From: Paenibacillus antarcticus
GTDB taxonomy: Bacteria > Bacillota > Bacilli > Paenibacillales > Paenibacillaceae
Assembly: GCF_001637225.1 (NCBI RefSeq)
Contig: NZ_LVJI01000002.1
Location: forward strand, 124,001 to 188,000
Direction: 5' to 3'
DNA length: 64,000 nucleotides
A program made the translations under genes and the position numbers. Position 1 is the stretch's first letter; each line of letters opens with the position of its first letter. Below, in pieces: positions 17,135-26,846 of the stretch. The notes beneath the pieces were generated by a model. The model was not told the origin of the DNA and made no database searches. It saw only the letters and a program-made list of their open reading frames with translations.

Positions 17135-17896
17135 ATGATCTCGTTACATCAAGTAAGTAAGACGTTTGTTACATCAAGTAGTCGCTTTAAAGCAGTTGAT
17201 GAGGTATCTCTCGATGTGGGCGCAGGAGAGATACACGGCATTATCGGAAGCAGTGGTGCGGGGAAGTCAACTCTCTTGAGAATGATCAATCTCTTGGAAA
17301 GACCAGACAAGGGGACTGTTATCGTGGATGGGAATGATCTGACATCCATGACGGACAGGAAGCTTCGGGAAGCTCGTAGATCGATGGGAATGATCTTTCA
17401 GTCTTTCAATCTGGTTAACAATCGAACGGTAAGTGGGAATGTTTCAATGCCCCTTGAAATGGCAGGGTTAGGGAAGAAAGAGCGTGCAGAGAGAGTTCGA
17501 GAATACTTAGACTTTGTGGGCATTGGCGATAAGGCAGAGGAGTATCCTTCGCGATTAAGTGGAGGTCAGCAACAACGAGTCGCTATTGCTAGAGCACTTG
17601 TAAATCATCCGAAAGTGTTATTGTGCGATGAGCCGACATCTTCCTTAGATCCACAGACGACAGCAGGTATCCTCGATGTGTTGAAACATATTAATCGTAA
17701 TTTCGGGGTGACGGTCGTAATCGTAACTCATGAAATGAATGTGGTGACTAACATGTGCACGACTGTATCGATGATGGAGAATGGTGGCTTGATCAACACG
17801 TTCAAAGCGGAACAGGGGAATACTATTTCCTCTGAGGATATTTCCAGAATGACTGTGGGACTGTCACGGGATAAAGTGAGGGACACTCATGCTTGA
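17135..17896 (+). CDS. metN: Methionine-type ABC importer ATPase lacking the NIL domain
   Basis: 253 residues from ATG 17135 (GGAGGGG 8 bases upstream; a TTG three bases earlier is closer to it). Walker A GSSGAGKST at 38-46, signature LSGGQQQRVAIARAL, Walker B VLLCDEPTSSLD, H-loop VTHEM. Typical MetN proteins are about 340 residues with a C-terminal NIL domain that binds methionine and shuts transport; here the protein ends soon after the ATPase domain. It overlaps the permease gene by 8 bases. Substrate (L- or D-methionine or a related compound) is inferred from the MetI/MetQ-like partners. Confidence 0.85.
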   Translation: MISLHQVSKTFVTSSSRFKAVDEVSLDVGAGEIHGIIGSSGAGKSTLLRMINLLERPDKGTVIVDGNDLTSMTDRKLREARRSMGMIFQSFNLVNNRTVSGNVSMPLEMAGLGKKERAERVREYLDFVGIGDKAEEYPSRLSGGQQQRVAIARALVNHPKVLLCDEPTSSLDPQTTAGILDVLKHINRNFGVTVVIVTHEMNVVTNMCTTVSMMENGGLINTFKAEQGNTISSEDISRMTVGLSRDKVRDTHA

Positions 17897-18551
17897 TTCT
17901 ATTATGCAATATCAGTCTGAGATATGGCGTGCGATAGGTGAGACGTTCACCATGGTAGGCATTTCGATTATTGCGGCTATAGCGCTTGGACTTCCGGTCG
18001 GAACTTTATTATATTTGAGCGGAAAAGGACAATTATTTGAGAATCGCGTCTTGTTTTCTGTGATGAATATACTTGTTAACGTTGTTCGGTCATTTCCATT
18101 TCTGCTACTCGTAGTCTTCTTGATTCCATTTACCCGGTTCGTGGTAGGTACAGCCTTAGGCACGCTCGCTGCCTCTGTACCCTTGTCCATCATGGCGATC
18201 GCCTATTACGCTAGATTAGTGGAGCAGTCTCTCTTAGAGGTTCCCAGAGGTGTTATAGAAGCGGCCTCATCAATGGGTGCGTCGACATTACAAATGATCG
18301 TCAAATTTCTGTATGTAGAAGCACGTTCAGGTCTTATGTTAGGATTGACCACGTCTACGATTAGTTTCATCTCTTATTCAACGGTGATGGGAATCGTGGG
18401 TGGAGGAGGAATTGGGGATTTCGCGATCCGTTATGGATATCAAAGGTTTGAGACGGAAATCATGATATTTACGATTATCATCATGCTCATTCTTGTGCAG
18501 ACGATCCAATATACGGGAAGCTTTATGGCTAGGGCATTAGATAAAAGATAA
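17889..18551 (+). CDS. metI: Methionine-type ABC importer permease
   Basis: 220 residues with five predicted membrane helices and the binding-protein-dependent permease loop EAASSMGASTLQMIVKFLYVEA at about 135-155 that contacts the ATPase. Length and sequence fit MetI. It overlaps metN by 8 bases and lies 26 bases ahead of the lipoprotein gene. Confidence 0.9.
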   Translation: MLDSIMQYQSEIWRAIGETFTMVGISIIAAIALGLPVGTLLYLSGKGQLFENRVLFSVMNILVNVVRSFPFLLLVVFLIPFTRFVVGTALGTLAASVPLSIMAIAYYARLVEQSLLEVPRGVIEAASSMGASTLQMIVKFLYVEARSGLMLGLTTSTISFISYSTVMGIVGGGGIGDFAIRYGYQRFETEIMIFTIIIMLILVQTIQYTGSFMARALDKR

Positions 18552-18577
18552 GCAAATAGACAACGGAGGTAATTCAG

Positions 18578-19405
18578 ATGAAAAGAAACAAACAAATCAT
18601 GATCATAACAGTAGTCGTATTCATTTTAGTGATTGCTGGATGCGGACAGAATAAGAACAAAGCAGAGGTAAGCACAACAGAAGAAGTTACGTTGAAAGTA
18701 GCTACGCTAATTCCACCAATGACAGAAGTATTAGATATCGTGAAGCCTATGTTGAAGGAAGATGGCATTAATCTAGAAATCCTCGTGCTGACAGATAACG
18801 TTCAACCTAATAATGCTTTAGCAAATAAGGAAGTTGACGCTAACTTTTTTCAGCATGTTCCCTATATGAACCAATACAATGAGGCTAATGGTAGTGAACT
18901 TGTTGCTGTGCAACCCATCTACAACGCTATTTATGGTGCATACTCCAAGAAATATAAGAAGATCGAGGATCTACCCGTTGGAGCAACGATTGCGATCGCA
19001 AATGATCCTTCGAACATCGGACGATCACTTGTCATGTTTGAGAAAAACGGCCTGATCAAGTTAACAGAAGGCGTGGGTATTAAGGCAACACAAGCAGATA
19101 TCATCGAGAATAAGAAAAATTTCAAATTCAAAGAAGTTGATTTGTTAATGTTAGCACGTACGTTAGATGATGTGGATCTTGTTGCAATGACGCCAGCATA
19201 TGCTAAGCCGCTTAACCTGACACCTAAGAAGGATGCATTGATAACAGAAGGTGATGATTCCGATTTCGTTATTACTTTAGTAGCGCGTAAAGATAACGTG
19301 GATTCAGAACCTATTCAGAAGTTAGCGAAGAGAATGACAAGTCCTGAAGTGAAACAATTCTTCAAGGATAACTACGATGAAATTGCTGTTCCTGCATTTG
19401 AATAG
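18578..19405 (+). CDS. metQ: Methionine-type substrate-binding lipoprotein
   Basis: 275 residues of the NlpA/MetQ family. A lipoprotein signal peptide ends in the lipobox VIAGC (Cys22), so the protein is anchored to the outer face of the membrane. The body has the family signatures ANKEVDANFFQHVPYMNQYN and IAIANDPSNIGRSL. Last gene of the three-gene importer, with a strong terminator 25 bases on. Confidence 0.92.
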   Translation: MKRNKQIMIITVVVFILVIAGCGQNKNKAEVSTTEEVTLKVATLIPPMTEVLDIVKPMLKEDGINLEILVLTDNVQPNNALANKEVDANFFQHVPYMNQYNEANGSELVAVQPIYNAIYGAYSKKYKKIEDLPVGATIAIANDPSNIGRSLVMFEKNGLIKLTEGVGIKATQADIIENKKNFKFKEVDLLMLARTLDDVDLVAMTPAYAKPLNLTPKKDALITEGDDSDFVITLVARKDNVDSEPIQKLAKRMTSPEVKQFFKDNYDEIAVPAFE

Positions 19406-19429
19406 TTGAAGTTGTAACAAACAATATAA

Positions 19430-19460
19430 AGCATGGATCTTAGGATCCGTGCTTTTTTTG
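19430..19460 (+). terminator. Terminator of the methionine-type ABC operon
   Basis: AGCATGGATC pairs with GATCCGTGCT around TTAG, followed by seven T. Confidence 0.9.
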
Positions 19461-19522
19461 TCATTTACTCGGAGTTGGTGATGACGGATTGATCATTCGA
19501 ATCGCAGAAAAGAAATAACAAA

Positions 19523-19562
19523 ATGAAACAAGCCTGCTGATAGTTCAGTAGGCTTGTTTTTC
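19523..19562. terminator. Bidirectional terminator after katA
   Basis: ACAAGCCTGCTG pairs with CAGTAGGCTTGT (one mismatch), with A-rich flank on the left and TTTTT on the right, so it works for the leftward catalase gene and as a second stop for metNIQ. Confidence 0.8.
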
Positions 19563-19588
19563 ATTTCAATCATATCTAATTAGAGGAA

Positions 19589-21046
19589 TTATACCTGTGG
19601 TACAGACAATCCAAGTCCTTCAGCTACGCGTTCTCCGAATTCTGGATCAGCTTTATAGAGGTGACCGATTTGGCGAATCTTAATCTCGTCTTTATCGACA
19701 GGCATCATAGATCCTACATAGTTCTGAACTAGACGTGTGCGTTCGTCATCACTCATAAGACGGTATAAGTCACCCGCTTGTGTATAGTGATCATCTTGAT
19801 CGTAAGCTACACTAGCTGCAACGCCGGATACTTCGAATTCTACAGGTTTGTGTTGAGGTGCTTCTGTAGCGCCACCATAGCTATTAGGTTCATAATATAC
19901 GGAACTTCCACCATTATTATCAGGGCGCATTTGTCCATCACGTTGATTATTGTTTACTTTTGCAGCATAAGGACAGTTGATAGGTAACGCATTATGGTTG
20001 GTACCTACACGGTAACGATGAGCATCTCCATAGCCGAATAGACGACCTTGTAACATTTTATCTGGAGAAGCTTCTATGCCAGGTACAAATGACCCCGGGG
20101 AGAACGTAGCTTGCTCAACTTCCGCGAAATAATTATCTGGGTTACGATCTAGGACCATCCGGCCAACTTCGATAAGTGGGTAGTCTTTCTGGGACCATAC
20201 TTTAGTAACATCAAATGGATCGAAACGATAGGTGTCGGCATCTTCCAATGGCATAATTTGAACATGTAGATTCCAGACAGGGAAATCCCCTTGATCTATG
20301 GCATTAAATAGATCCTCTGTATGATAATCAGGATTCTCACCTGCAAGTTTAGCAGCTAGATCGACATCTAGGTTTTGAATACCTTGTGCTGTTTTGAAAT
20401 GATATTTCACCCATGCAGCTTGACCTTCTGCGTTAACCCACTTAAATGTATGACTACCAAAACCATGCATATGTCTAAGTGTTGCAGGGATACCACGATC
20501 GGACATGAGAATGGTAACTTGGTGTAACGACTCAGGTGATAAAGACCAGAAATCCCATACAGCATTTGGACTCTTCAAATGGGTCTGTGGATGACGTTTC
20601 TGTGTGTGAATGAAGTCAGGGAATTTAATCGCATCACGGATGAAGAATACCGGTGTGTTATTACCAACCAAGTCATAGTTTCCTTCTTCTGTATAGAACT
20701 TCAGAGCGAATCCACGTGGATCACGGACAGTATCCGCAGATCCAAGCTCACCGGCAACAGTGGAGAAACGAGCGAACATCGGCGTACGTTTGCCTACTGA
20801 ATTAAGAAAGGCAGCTTTCGTATATTTAGATAAGTCATTAGTAACCTCGAAGTATCCGTGAGCTCCAGCACCTTTGGCATGAACAACTCGTTCTGGAACA
20901 CGTTCTCTATTGAAATGCGCTAATTTCTCTAGGAGATGCACATCTTGAATTAATACAGGACCACGTGGACCTGCTGTCATGGAGTTCTGATTATCTCCTA
21001 CAGGAGCGCCCCAGCTGGTTGTAAGATTGTTATTAGGATTAGTCAT
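19589..21046 (-). CDS. katA: Monofunctional haem catalase
   Basis: 485 residues, the size of small-subunit clade 3 catalases such as B. subtilis KatA. Visible motifs are catalytic His in [12 protein letters not shown], the distal Asn in GNNTPVFF, and the haem-ligand Tyr in [12 protein letters not shown]. It degrades hydrogen peroxide in the cytoplasm. ATG 21046 is preceded by GAGGTGATT. A PerR box lies upstream of the -35, so induction by peroxide through PerR is expected. Confidence 0.96.
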   Translation of the reverse strand: MTNPNNNLTTSWGAPVGDNQNSMTAGPRGPVLIQDVHLLEKLAHFNRERVPERVVHAKGAGAHGYFEVTNDLSKYTKAAFLNSVGKRTPMFARFSTVAGELGSADTVRDPRGFALKFYTEEGNYDLVGNNTPVFFIRDAIKFPDFIHTQKRHPQTHLKSPNAVWDFWSLSPESLHQVTILMSDRGIPATLRHMHGFGSHTFKWVNAEGQAAWVKYHFKTAQGIQNLDVDLAAKLAGENPDYHTEDLFNAIDQGDFPVWNLHVQIMPLEDADTYRFDPFDVTKVWSQKDYPLIEVGRMVLDRNPDNYFAEVEQATFSPGSFVPGIEASPDKMLQGRLFGYGDAHRYRVGTNHNALPINCPYAAKVNNNQRDGQMRPDNNGGSSVYYEPNSYGGATEAPQHKPVEFEVSGVAASVAYDQDDHYTQAGDLYRLMSDDERTRLVQNYVGSMMPVDKDEIKIRQIGHLYKADPEFGERVAEGLGLSVPQV

Positions 21047-21120
21047 AATAATATAATCACCTCATAGGATAGTTTGTAAAAGATGACTGTTAAGCTTGGT
21101 TAACAATCTTTCATATCTAT

Positions 21121-21170
21121 ATGATAACAACTTTCAAAATATAATCAATACTTTTTTATAATAATTCTAA
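21121..21170 (-). promoter_or_regulatory. katA promoter with PerR box
   Basis: Reading leftward: TTATAATAATTCTAA-type box at 21156-21170 (one mismatch to the PerR consensus TTATAATnATTATAA), then TTGATT (-35, 21143-21148), 16 bases, and TATCAT (-10, 21121-21126). Confidence 0.75.
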
Positions 21171-21206
21171 ACAAGGGGTGAATTTTGTGGATTTTTAGTG
21201 TCTATT

Positions 21207-21247
21207 AAAAAAAGAAAACCGAAGGACTCTTATAGAGTCTTTCGGTT
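21207..21247 (-). terminator. Terminator overlapping the 3' end of the sugar porter gene
   Basis: On the minus strand AACCGAAAGACTCT pairs with AGAGTCCTTCGGTT (one mismatch), followed by a U-rich run (A-run 21207-21216 on the plus strand). The stem contains the last codons and the stop codon. Confidence 0.8.
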
Positions 21248-22624
21248 GTTTGGTGCTGACCATAATAATTCGATTTCTTCCAATGTCTTACCTTTCGTCT
21301 CTGGAATAACACGCCAAGTGAAGAGGAATGTAATCAAGGACATGGCTCCGAAGATCCAGAACGTAATCCCAGGTCCGATAGATCCAAGCATCGGTGGAAA
21401 GGATTGCGATACGATATAATCGGCTACCCATAATGCCATGGAAGCAATGGCGGTAGCTTTACCGCGAATTCGGTTAGGGAAGATCTCGGACATAATAACC
21501 CATACGACCGGTCCTAGTGATACGGCGAACGAAGCAACATATAGCAATATGAAGATCAGAATCCAAGGTCCTGAGGTGTTACCTGTTTGAAAGGCAGCGC
21601 CTATGACGATCAGACAGATCATCATCGATCCTGAACCTACTAATAGCAGTGCTTTACGTCCAACTTTATCGATGAGCCATATGGCTAGAATCGTGAATAG
21701 GAAATTGACCAACCCAACAAGAATCGTCTGGGTTAATGCAGTGTTGGTACCTGCACCTGTTGCCTTAAATATTTCCGGTGCATAATACATGACCGCGTTG
21801 ATTCCTGTAATCTGTTGTAGAACCGCGATCACAACACCAACAATGAGGGCCATGCGTAGTCCTGGTTTGAATAGTTGGCGGATCGATCCGCTTTCCTGCT
21901 CAAATGACTTCTTAATATCGACGACTTCTTTCTTCGCTAATGCTTCACCGTGGATACGAAGTAGAATAGGTAATGCCTCGGCAGGTTTTCCTTGCTTAAT
22001 CAACCATCTTGGACTTTCAGGAACGAAGAAGAGTAGAACTAGAAATAGTAATCCTGGAATAGCACCTACTCCGAACATCCAACGCCAAGCAGTGCTTATG
22101 CCCCAAGCAGCATCTCCAGAATTCGTAATCCACAAGTTAACGAAATAGGTTAAGAATATACCTGTAACAGTGGCAAGTTGGTTCAATGCGACTAGACGAC
22201 CACGATATTTAGCGGGCGCTATTTCGGCATTATAAAGTGGACATAAGGTAGAGGTAATCCCAATACCAAGACCCCCTATGATACGCGCAATAACATAAAG
22301 AGTGAACGTATCTGCGAACCCAGAACCGAGGGATCCGATAATGAATAGGATCGCTGCAGTAATTAGGATTTTTTTGCGACCAAATTTATCGCTCAATACT
22401 CCGGAGAATGCCGCTCCGACGATACAACCAATAATGAGACTTGATACGGCCCAACCTACTTGTAGTTGACTTAAATGGAAATGTTCTTCCATAAAACCAA
22501 TGGCACCCGATACAACTGCTGTATCAAAACCAAATAACAATCCACCTAAAGCGGATACAATAGACACTAGAATAACAAATTTCATGCTAACGTGTTCATG
22601 TTCTTTCTCAATTGTGCCATCCAA
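21230..22624 (-). CDS. MFS sugar porter (sugar:H+ symporter family)
   Basis: 464 residues, twelve predicted membrane helices. Sugar-porter signatures are clear: GGLLFGFDTAVVSGA in helix 1, DKFGRKK after helix 2, PESPRWLIKQGK, QQITGINAVMYYAPEIF in helix 7, DKVGRK, and the terminal VPETKGKTLEEIE-like VIPETKGKTLEEIE. The family carries xylose, arabinose, inositol or glucose. It lies 229 bases downstream of the response-regulator gene on the same strand, so the sensing triad probably controls it. Specificity cannot be assigned. Confidence 0.92.
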   Translation of the reverse strand: MDGTIEKEHEHVSMKFVILVSIVSALGGLLFGFDTAVVSGAIGFMEEHFHLSQLQVGWAVSSLIIGCIVGAAFSGVLSDKFGRKKILITAAILFIIGSLGSGFADTFTLYVIARIIGGLGIGITSTLCPLYNAEIAPAKYRGRLVALNQLATVTGIFLTYFVNLWITNSGDAAWGISTAWRWMFGVGAIPGLLFLVLLFFVPESPRWLIKQGKPAEALPILLRIHGEALAKKEVVDIKKSFEQESGSIRQLFKPGLRMALIVGVVIAVLQQITGINAVMYYAPEIFKATGAGTNTALTQTILVGLVNFLFTILAIWLIDKVGRKALLLVGSGSMMICLIVIGAAFQTGNTSGPWILIFILLYVASFAVSLGPVVWVIMSEIFPNRIRGKATAIASMALWVADYIVSQSFPPMLGSIGPGITFWIFGAMSLITFLFTWRVIPETKGKTLEEIELLWSAPNNRKTL

Positions 22625-22823
22625 CGTGTGTGACCCCTCTCTTTATACCTACTAAATTACCTACAAACGATCCATTAAAAACGAACTCATTGTATCACGC
22701 TTCGCCAGTGTTTCAGGCAACAAATCCCTTCACTTATCTGTGTTTTTCCCGCATTTAATTCATGCTATCCATTTATGAGCTATTTATAATAAAGAACTAG
22801 CACAAATGCGTCCAAGGAACACA

Positions 22824-22854
22824 AAAAAGTCCATGTTCAAGGACATGGACTTTT
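22824..22854 (-). terminator. Terminator of the sensor triad
   Basis: AAAAGTCCATGT (22825-22836) pairs perfectly with ACATGGACTTTT (22843-22854). On the minus strand it is followed by a U-run and its stem starts in the stop codon of the response regulator. Confidence 0.85.
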
Positions 22855-24199
22855 ACGATTTCGTCTGGCCACGGAATTCACTTGCAGTTATTCCGGTTAC
22901 CTTTTTAAATACACGGCTGAAATAATTAGGATCATTGTAACCTACCTTGTAGCATACTTCCTTGAGACTTAAATGCTCTGAATTCATAAGGATTTTGGCT
23001 GTATCGATCCGTAATTTGGTTACATAGTCAATAAATGTGCTGCCTGTTTGTTGTTTGAATATTTTACTGAAATAGTGGGCGTTGAGATGTACGAAATCTG
23101 CGACTTCTTCAAGAGATAAATCCTCTGTAAACCTTTCTTGTATGTATCCTTGGGCTCTGTCGAGAACAGTTAATGTTTGCTTCTCGCGTTCTTCCCGAAT
23201 CTGGTGTAAGGCCGATATGACATAGGATCTATGACCTGATTCAATATCGAAGGAAAGGCTCTCCGATTCATTGAGAGGAAGGGCGACGCCGTGCTTCAAT
23301 TCATCGAAGTGGCAGACGTTACCATGATGTTCGTCGTAGGTAGAGGCAAATACGGCTTCGAAGTAAGACTTGCGGAACCCTTGCGCTCTACTTCCAAGGG
23401 TACCAATTCCGATGGACACTTTACTTTGAAGTTGACGTTCACTTAAGCTAGTAAGTTTCTCTGCGAACCGCTTGGTCTGATCCTTCCATAGATCTTCCGA
23501 AATACGAGGTTCTTTTCCTAAGAAAATGGCCATATGACGTTCGATTAAAGAACTTACGATACAGCTTGATTCACTTGTTTTGGCGAAATTTCGGATGATA
23601 TCGTATACCTTCTGCTGCATTTGTGAGTCAGTATGCTCTGGGAAGGCGACAACAACGGCACAGCCTTGATCGATAGAGAAATCGAGCCACTCCGATAACT
23701 GTTCGGCGTTGGCGTCTAATGTCTGATCGACCATGAACATGAAGGAGAGTTCATTCTCCACTAAGGGTAATAACTGTGACAACTTATGCTTGAGTGCTAG
23801 CTCATCATTGCGCCTTTTTTTCTCTTGTTTCAGTTCTAAGATAAGATCTTCGAGCACGCTAACAATTTGTTCACGTTTAGCAGGTTTTAGAAGGTATTCT
23901 TTTACACCAAGCGATAGCGCCTCCTTGGCATAAGCAAAGTAATCGTAGGCCGTAACTAATACGAACTTGGTATCAGGTAGTTGTTCTTTAATCTCCCTAA
24001 TGGCAGTCAAACCTTGGATACCCGGCATATTGATATCCATCATCACGATATGCGGTCGATGCTCTTCCGCTCGTTCAATTGCCGTTCTTCCATTATCAGC
24101 ATGAATCACTTGAAACGTATCTGGCATCATACGCTGAATAATCCATTCGAGTCCTTCACGTTCTAATGCTTCATCATCTGCGATCAATATCCGGTACAT
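22853..24199 (-). CDS. YesN-type response regulator (receiver plus AraC helix-turn-helix)
   Basis: 448 residues. Receiver domain 1-120 with D8/D9-type acidic residues (IADDEALEREG) and phospho-acceptor in VMMDINMPG near residue 55. A middle region (about 130-330) contains a degenerate cyclase-like segment, and an AraC-type DNA-binding domain (about 345-445) has two helix-turn-helix motifs (LSLEEVADFVHLNAHYFSKIFKQQTG and LSLKEVCYKVGYNDPNYFSRVFKKVTG, each shown here in part). It overlaps the sensor kinase by 26 bases. It should activate sugar uptake genes, most plausibly the MFS porter downstream. Confidence 0.92.
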   Translation of the reverse strand: MYRILIADDEALEREGLEWIIQRMMPDTFQVIHADNGRTAIERAEEHRPHIVMMDINMPGIQGLTAIREIKEQLPDTKFVLVTAYDYFAYAKEALSLGVKEYLLKPAKREQIVSVLEDLILELKQEKKRRNDELALKHKLSQLLPLVENELSFMFMVDQTLDANAEQLSEWLDFSIDQGCAVVVAFPEHTDSQMQQKVYDIIRNFAKTSESSCIVSSLIERHMAIFLGKEPRISEDLWKDQTKRFAEKLTSLSERQLQSKVSIGIGTLGSRAQGFRKSYFEAVFASTYDEHHGNVCHFDELKHGVALPLNESESLSFDIESGHRSYVISALHQIREEREKQTLTVLDRAQGYIQERFTEDLSLEEVADFVHLNAHYFSKIFKQQTGSTFIDYVTKLRIDTAKILMNSEHLSLKEVCYKVGYNDPNYFSRVFKKVTGITASEFRGQTKS

Positions 24200-25625
24200 G
24201 TAAGGGTTCTTCCTCCTTTCTAATAGGAATTAGGATCTTAATCGTTGTTCCTTCATCTGGTGCACTTTCAATATTCACTAGATCCTCTTGTCCATAGAAT
24301 AACTTGAGCCTCTTGAATACATTTCTTGTACCAAGGCCTGTAGAGTGCTCCTTCTGCTGTCCTGCTTCCATTCGTAGTAAAGATTGTCTTGTAATTTCAC
24401 TCATTCCGATACCATTGTCTGATAATATAACAATTACACCTTCTGGCACTTTACCAATCTTTAGACGGATGAGAGCTCCTTGTTCCATTCCTTGAATGCC
24501 ATGCATGAAAGAATTCTCAACGATAGGTTGGAGGGTTAAAGCCGGGATCACTACATCTAATGTCGATTCATCTATTTCTAGTTCGAATGAAATACGATCT
24601 CTAAAGCGAGCTTGCTGAATCGTAAAGTATTCTTGCACGATGGATACTTCATCTTGTAGTGTCACAGGCTGGTCTAAATTCCGTAAATTATAGCGGAGGA
24701 GATTCGACATGGATACGATGAGATCGCTTGTCTTCTCTGCACCTTCAAGTAATGCTAATCTAGACAGAACATTTAACGTGTTAAAAAGAAAGTGTGGATT
24801 CATCTGATTCTGTAATGCTTGTAACTCCAATTCTTTCAGAAATTTCTCTTGTTCTATATTTGCTTTATCCTTCTCGATAAACACCAATAGATCATTCGTC
24901 ATTTGCTCAAAGGCACCTGACAATATACCAAGCTCATCATGAGATCTTATAGTAAGAGGTTGTACATGCAGATCACCTTTCGAGATTCTTCTCGCCATAC
25001 CGACAAGCTGACTGACCGGCATGGTGATGCTTCGAGAGATCCAATAAGCGAGGACAATACTTAACAGTGTATTGATAACAAAGATAGCTGAACTTAAGAC
25101 GTTCATCCGTATGTTCTCTTGTTGGATTTCTCTATAAATGGGTTGATAGAAGTTAATCTCTGCATCGACGAGTATTTGCGCCTCTGCACGAATAAAACCA
25201 GTTGTTTGCTCTGCATCTTCGTAGTGGGCAAATGCAATGCGTGGTGTTTGTGCTTCACTTGCTACAATAGAGGCTTCCATCTGCTCCATGAATGTCTCTA
25301 ACATATGAACATAACTTGTCATAGCTGAAGGTGAGAGAGAGGGACTCGTCATACCCGAGAGAGCGGACCTTATATTCTCTAAGTTATTCTGCTCTTGTTC
25401 AAGTTCTTTAACGTTACTACCTTCAGTATGGATCATTTCACGATAAAGCAACCTAAGAGTAAGATCTGCACTCTGGGAGGACTGTTTATACAAAAGTATT
25501 CGTTCCATCATAATATCGTAGCTTTGTTGAACCGTTTTCCCACTTTCAAATAGAAAGAAGGTGACTGAATTGACGAGAAGAACTAATAATGGAATAAACA
25601 GGAGTAGCTTTTTACGAATCGTCAT
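24174..25625 (-). CDS. YesM-type sensor histidine kinase
   Basis: 483 residues from ATG 25625, which overlaps the binding-protein stop as ATGA; a TTG two codons earlier is possible. It has a membrane helix at about 8-28, an extracytoplasmic region to about 165 and a second helix (about 170-190). A HAMP domain, a short coiled coil and the His_kinase motif NQMNPHFLFNTLNVL (phospho-His) follow, then HATPase motifs DNGIGMS and GLGTRNVFKRL. It sits between a membrane-anchored sugar-binding protein and its regulator, so the binding protein probably gates it. Confidence 0.92.
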   Translation of the reverse strand: MTIRKKLLLFIPLLVLLVNSVTFFLFESGKTVQQSYDIMMERILLYKQSSQSADLTLRLLYREMIHTEGSNVKELEQEQNNLENIRSALSGMTSPSLSPSAMTSYVHMLETFMEQMEASIVASEAQTPRIAFAHYEDAEQTTGFIRAEAQILVDAEINFYQPIYREIQQENIRMNVLSSAIFVINTLLSIVLAYWISRSITMPVSQLVGMARRISKGDLHVQPLTIRSHDELGILSGAFEQMTNDLLVFIEKDKANIEQEKFLKELELQALQNQMNPHFLFNTLNVLSRLALLEGAEKTSDLIVSMSNLLRYNLRNLDQPVTLQDEVSIVQEYFTIQQARFRDRISFELEIDESTLDVVIPALTLQPIVENSFMHGIQGMEQGALIRLKIGKVPEGVIVILSDNGIGMSEITRQSLLRMEAGQQKEHSTGLGTRNVFKRLKLFYGQEDLVNIESAPDEGTTIKILIPIRKEEEPLHVPDIDRR

Positions 25626-26620
25626 GGGCAACCTGCTCCATCTTTAACACCTGATTTAATTTGATCCAGTACTGTAATTGCCGTAAATTGCTGCTGTTGC
25701 AGAATATTGCCCTGGAAATATTCATGAATGAGCGATATGGCATCGTATCCCATTCGGTTAGGCTGTTGCACAATAGTTGATTCAATCTGGCATTGCGTAA
25801 TCGCTTCTTTGGTCTCATCCAAATCATCAAATGCAAATATATGAATATCTTGCAATTGAACACGCTGAGTGGCTTCTAATATGCCCAGTCCATCGAGTGA
25901 ACTCAGACCAACCATATAGCGCACTTCGGGATGATTGATCAGGATTTCTTCTGCTTGCTCAGCAGCAAAGAGACGGGATATATTCGATGATCTGACTTCG
26001 ACAATCGTAAGATCTTTATATTGGTCGACGACTGAACGTAATCCTTGTAGACGTTGTTGTTGATTAAACGACATTTCATTGCCCATTAATACGCCTATAT
26101 GACCTGCTTGTGTCCCAACTGCTTCAACGACTAGATTTCCCATTCTTATACCTGCTTCGAAGTTATCTGTACCTACATAAGATAATCTTCGGCTTCCGGG
26201 TTCATCGGTATCTAGTGTGATAACAGGGATGTCTTGGTCCATGGCTTTATCAATGAACGAACGATAAATGGGGTCATTGATTCCTTGAATCAAGACAGCG
26301 TCGGCTTTGGAAGCGATGGCTTTCTCTAATAGAATCATTTGTTCATTCGGATTGATGCGAAATGGTCCGATGTAATCGAGAGTTATGCCATATTTCTGAG
26401 AGGCCTCACGTGCTCCTTTTTCTATAGAACGCCAGTAGGCGTTGTCTAACTCTTGGGAGATTAACACGACATGACGAGTAACAGATTCATTCTTAAGCAT
26501 AGACTTCAATGGTTGAATTAATTCTTGAATATGTAGCACAGAGAACAAGAAACTTAACATTAAAGTAGCAAATATAACAAATAGGATCACAATACTCAGA
26601 TTCCATTTTCGGTTAGACAT
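25622..26620 (-). CDS. Membrane-anchored sugar-binding (Peripla_BP_4) sensor protein
   Basis: 332 residues from ATG 26620, which has AAGGAG 7 bases upstream; the longer ORF has no ribosome site. An uncleaved N-terminal helix (about 8-28) anchors an RbsB-like domain (about 45-320): VVLISQELDNAYWRSIEKGA, ADAVLIQGI, DIPVITLDTD, YVGTDNFEAG, IFAFDDLDET. No lipobox is present, unlike transport-associated binding proteins, and no ABC permease is nearby. First gene of the binding protein-kinase-regulator operon. Comparable triads (XylFII-LytS-YesN in Clostridium) sense xylose; the ligand here is unknown. Confidence 0.88.
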   Translation of the reverse strand: MSNRKWNLSIVILFVIFATLMLSFLFSVLHIQELIQPLKSMLKNESVTRHVVLISQELDNAYWRSIEKGAREASQKYGITLDYIGPFRINPNEQMILLEKAIASKADAVLIQGINDPIYRSFIDKAMDQDIPVITLDTDEPGSRRLSYVGTDNFEAGIRMGNLVVEAVGTQAGHIGVLMGNEMSFNQQQRLQGLRSVVDQYKDLTIVEVRSSNISRLFAAEQAEEILINHPEVRYMVGLSSLDGLGILEATQRVQLQDIHIFAFDDLDETKEAITQCQIESTIVQQPNRMGYDAISLIHEYFQGNILQQQQFTAITVLDQIKSGVKDGAGCP

Positions 26621-26759
26621 GATGTAACTCCTTAGAAATACGCTTAGTATGCACATTATACAAGAAACATATAGCAAACCCAAAAGATACTCATGATCCA
26701 GAAGTAGTCGAGTGCAATAATGGAGGTGATTGTATCGCGGTGAAGCGAAAAAGATAGAT

Positions 26760-26775
26760 GTAAACCTTGGTTTAC
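26760..26775. repeat. Perfect 16-base palindrome between divergent operons
   Basis: GTAAACCTTGGTTTAC lies between the leftward sensor operon and the rightward nucleotidase gene. It looks like an operator half-site pair for a homodimeric regulator; which gene it serves is unclear. Confidence 0.45.
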
Positions 26776-26846
26776 TTGGGATATAGGGGAGTAGTCGCTC
26801 TTAAAAAACTGTGTATTTTTTCCTTTGTGTACTCTATTATAGAAGG

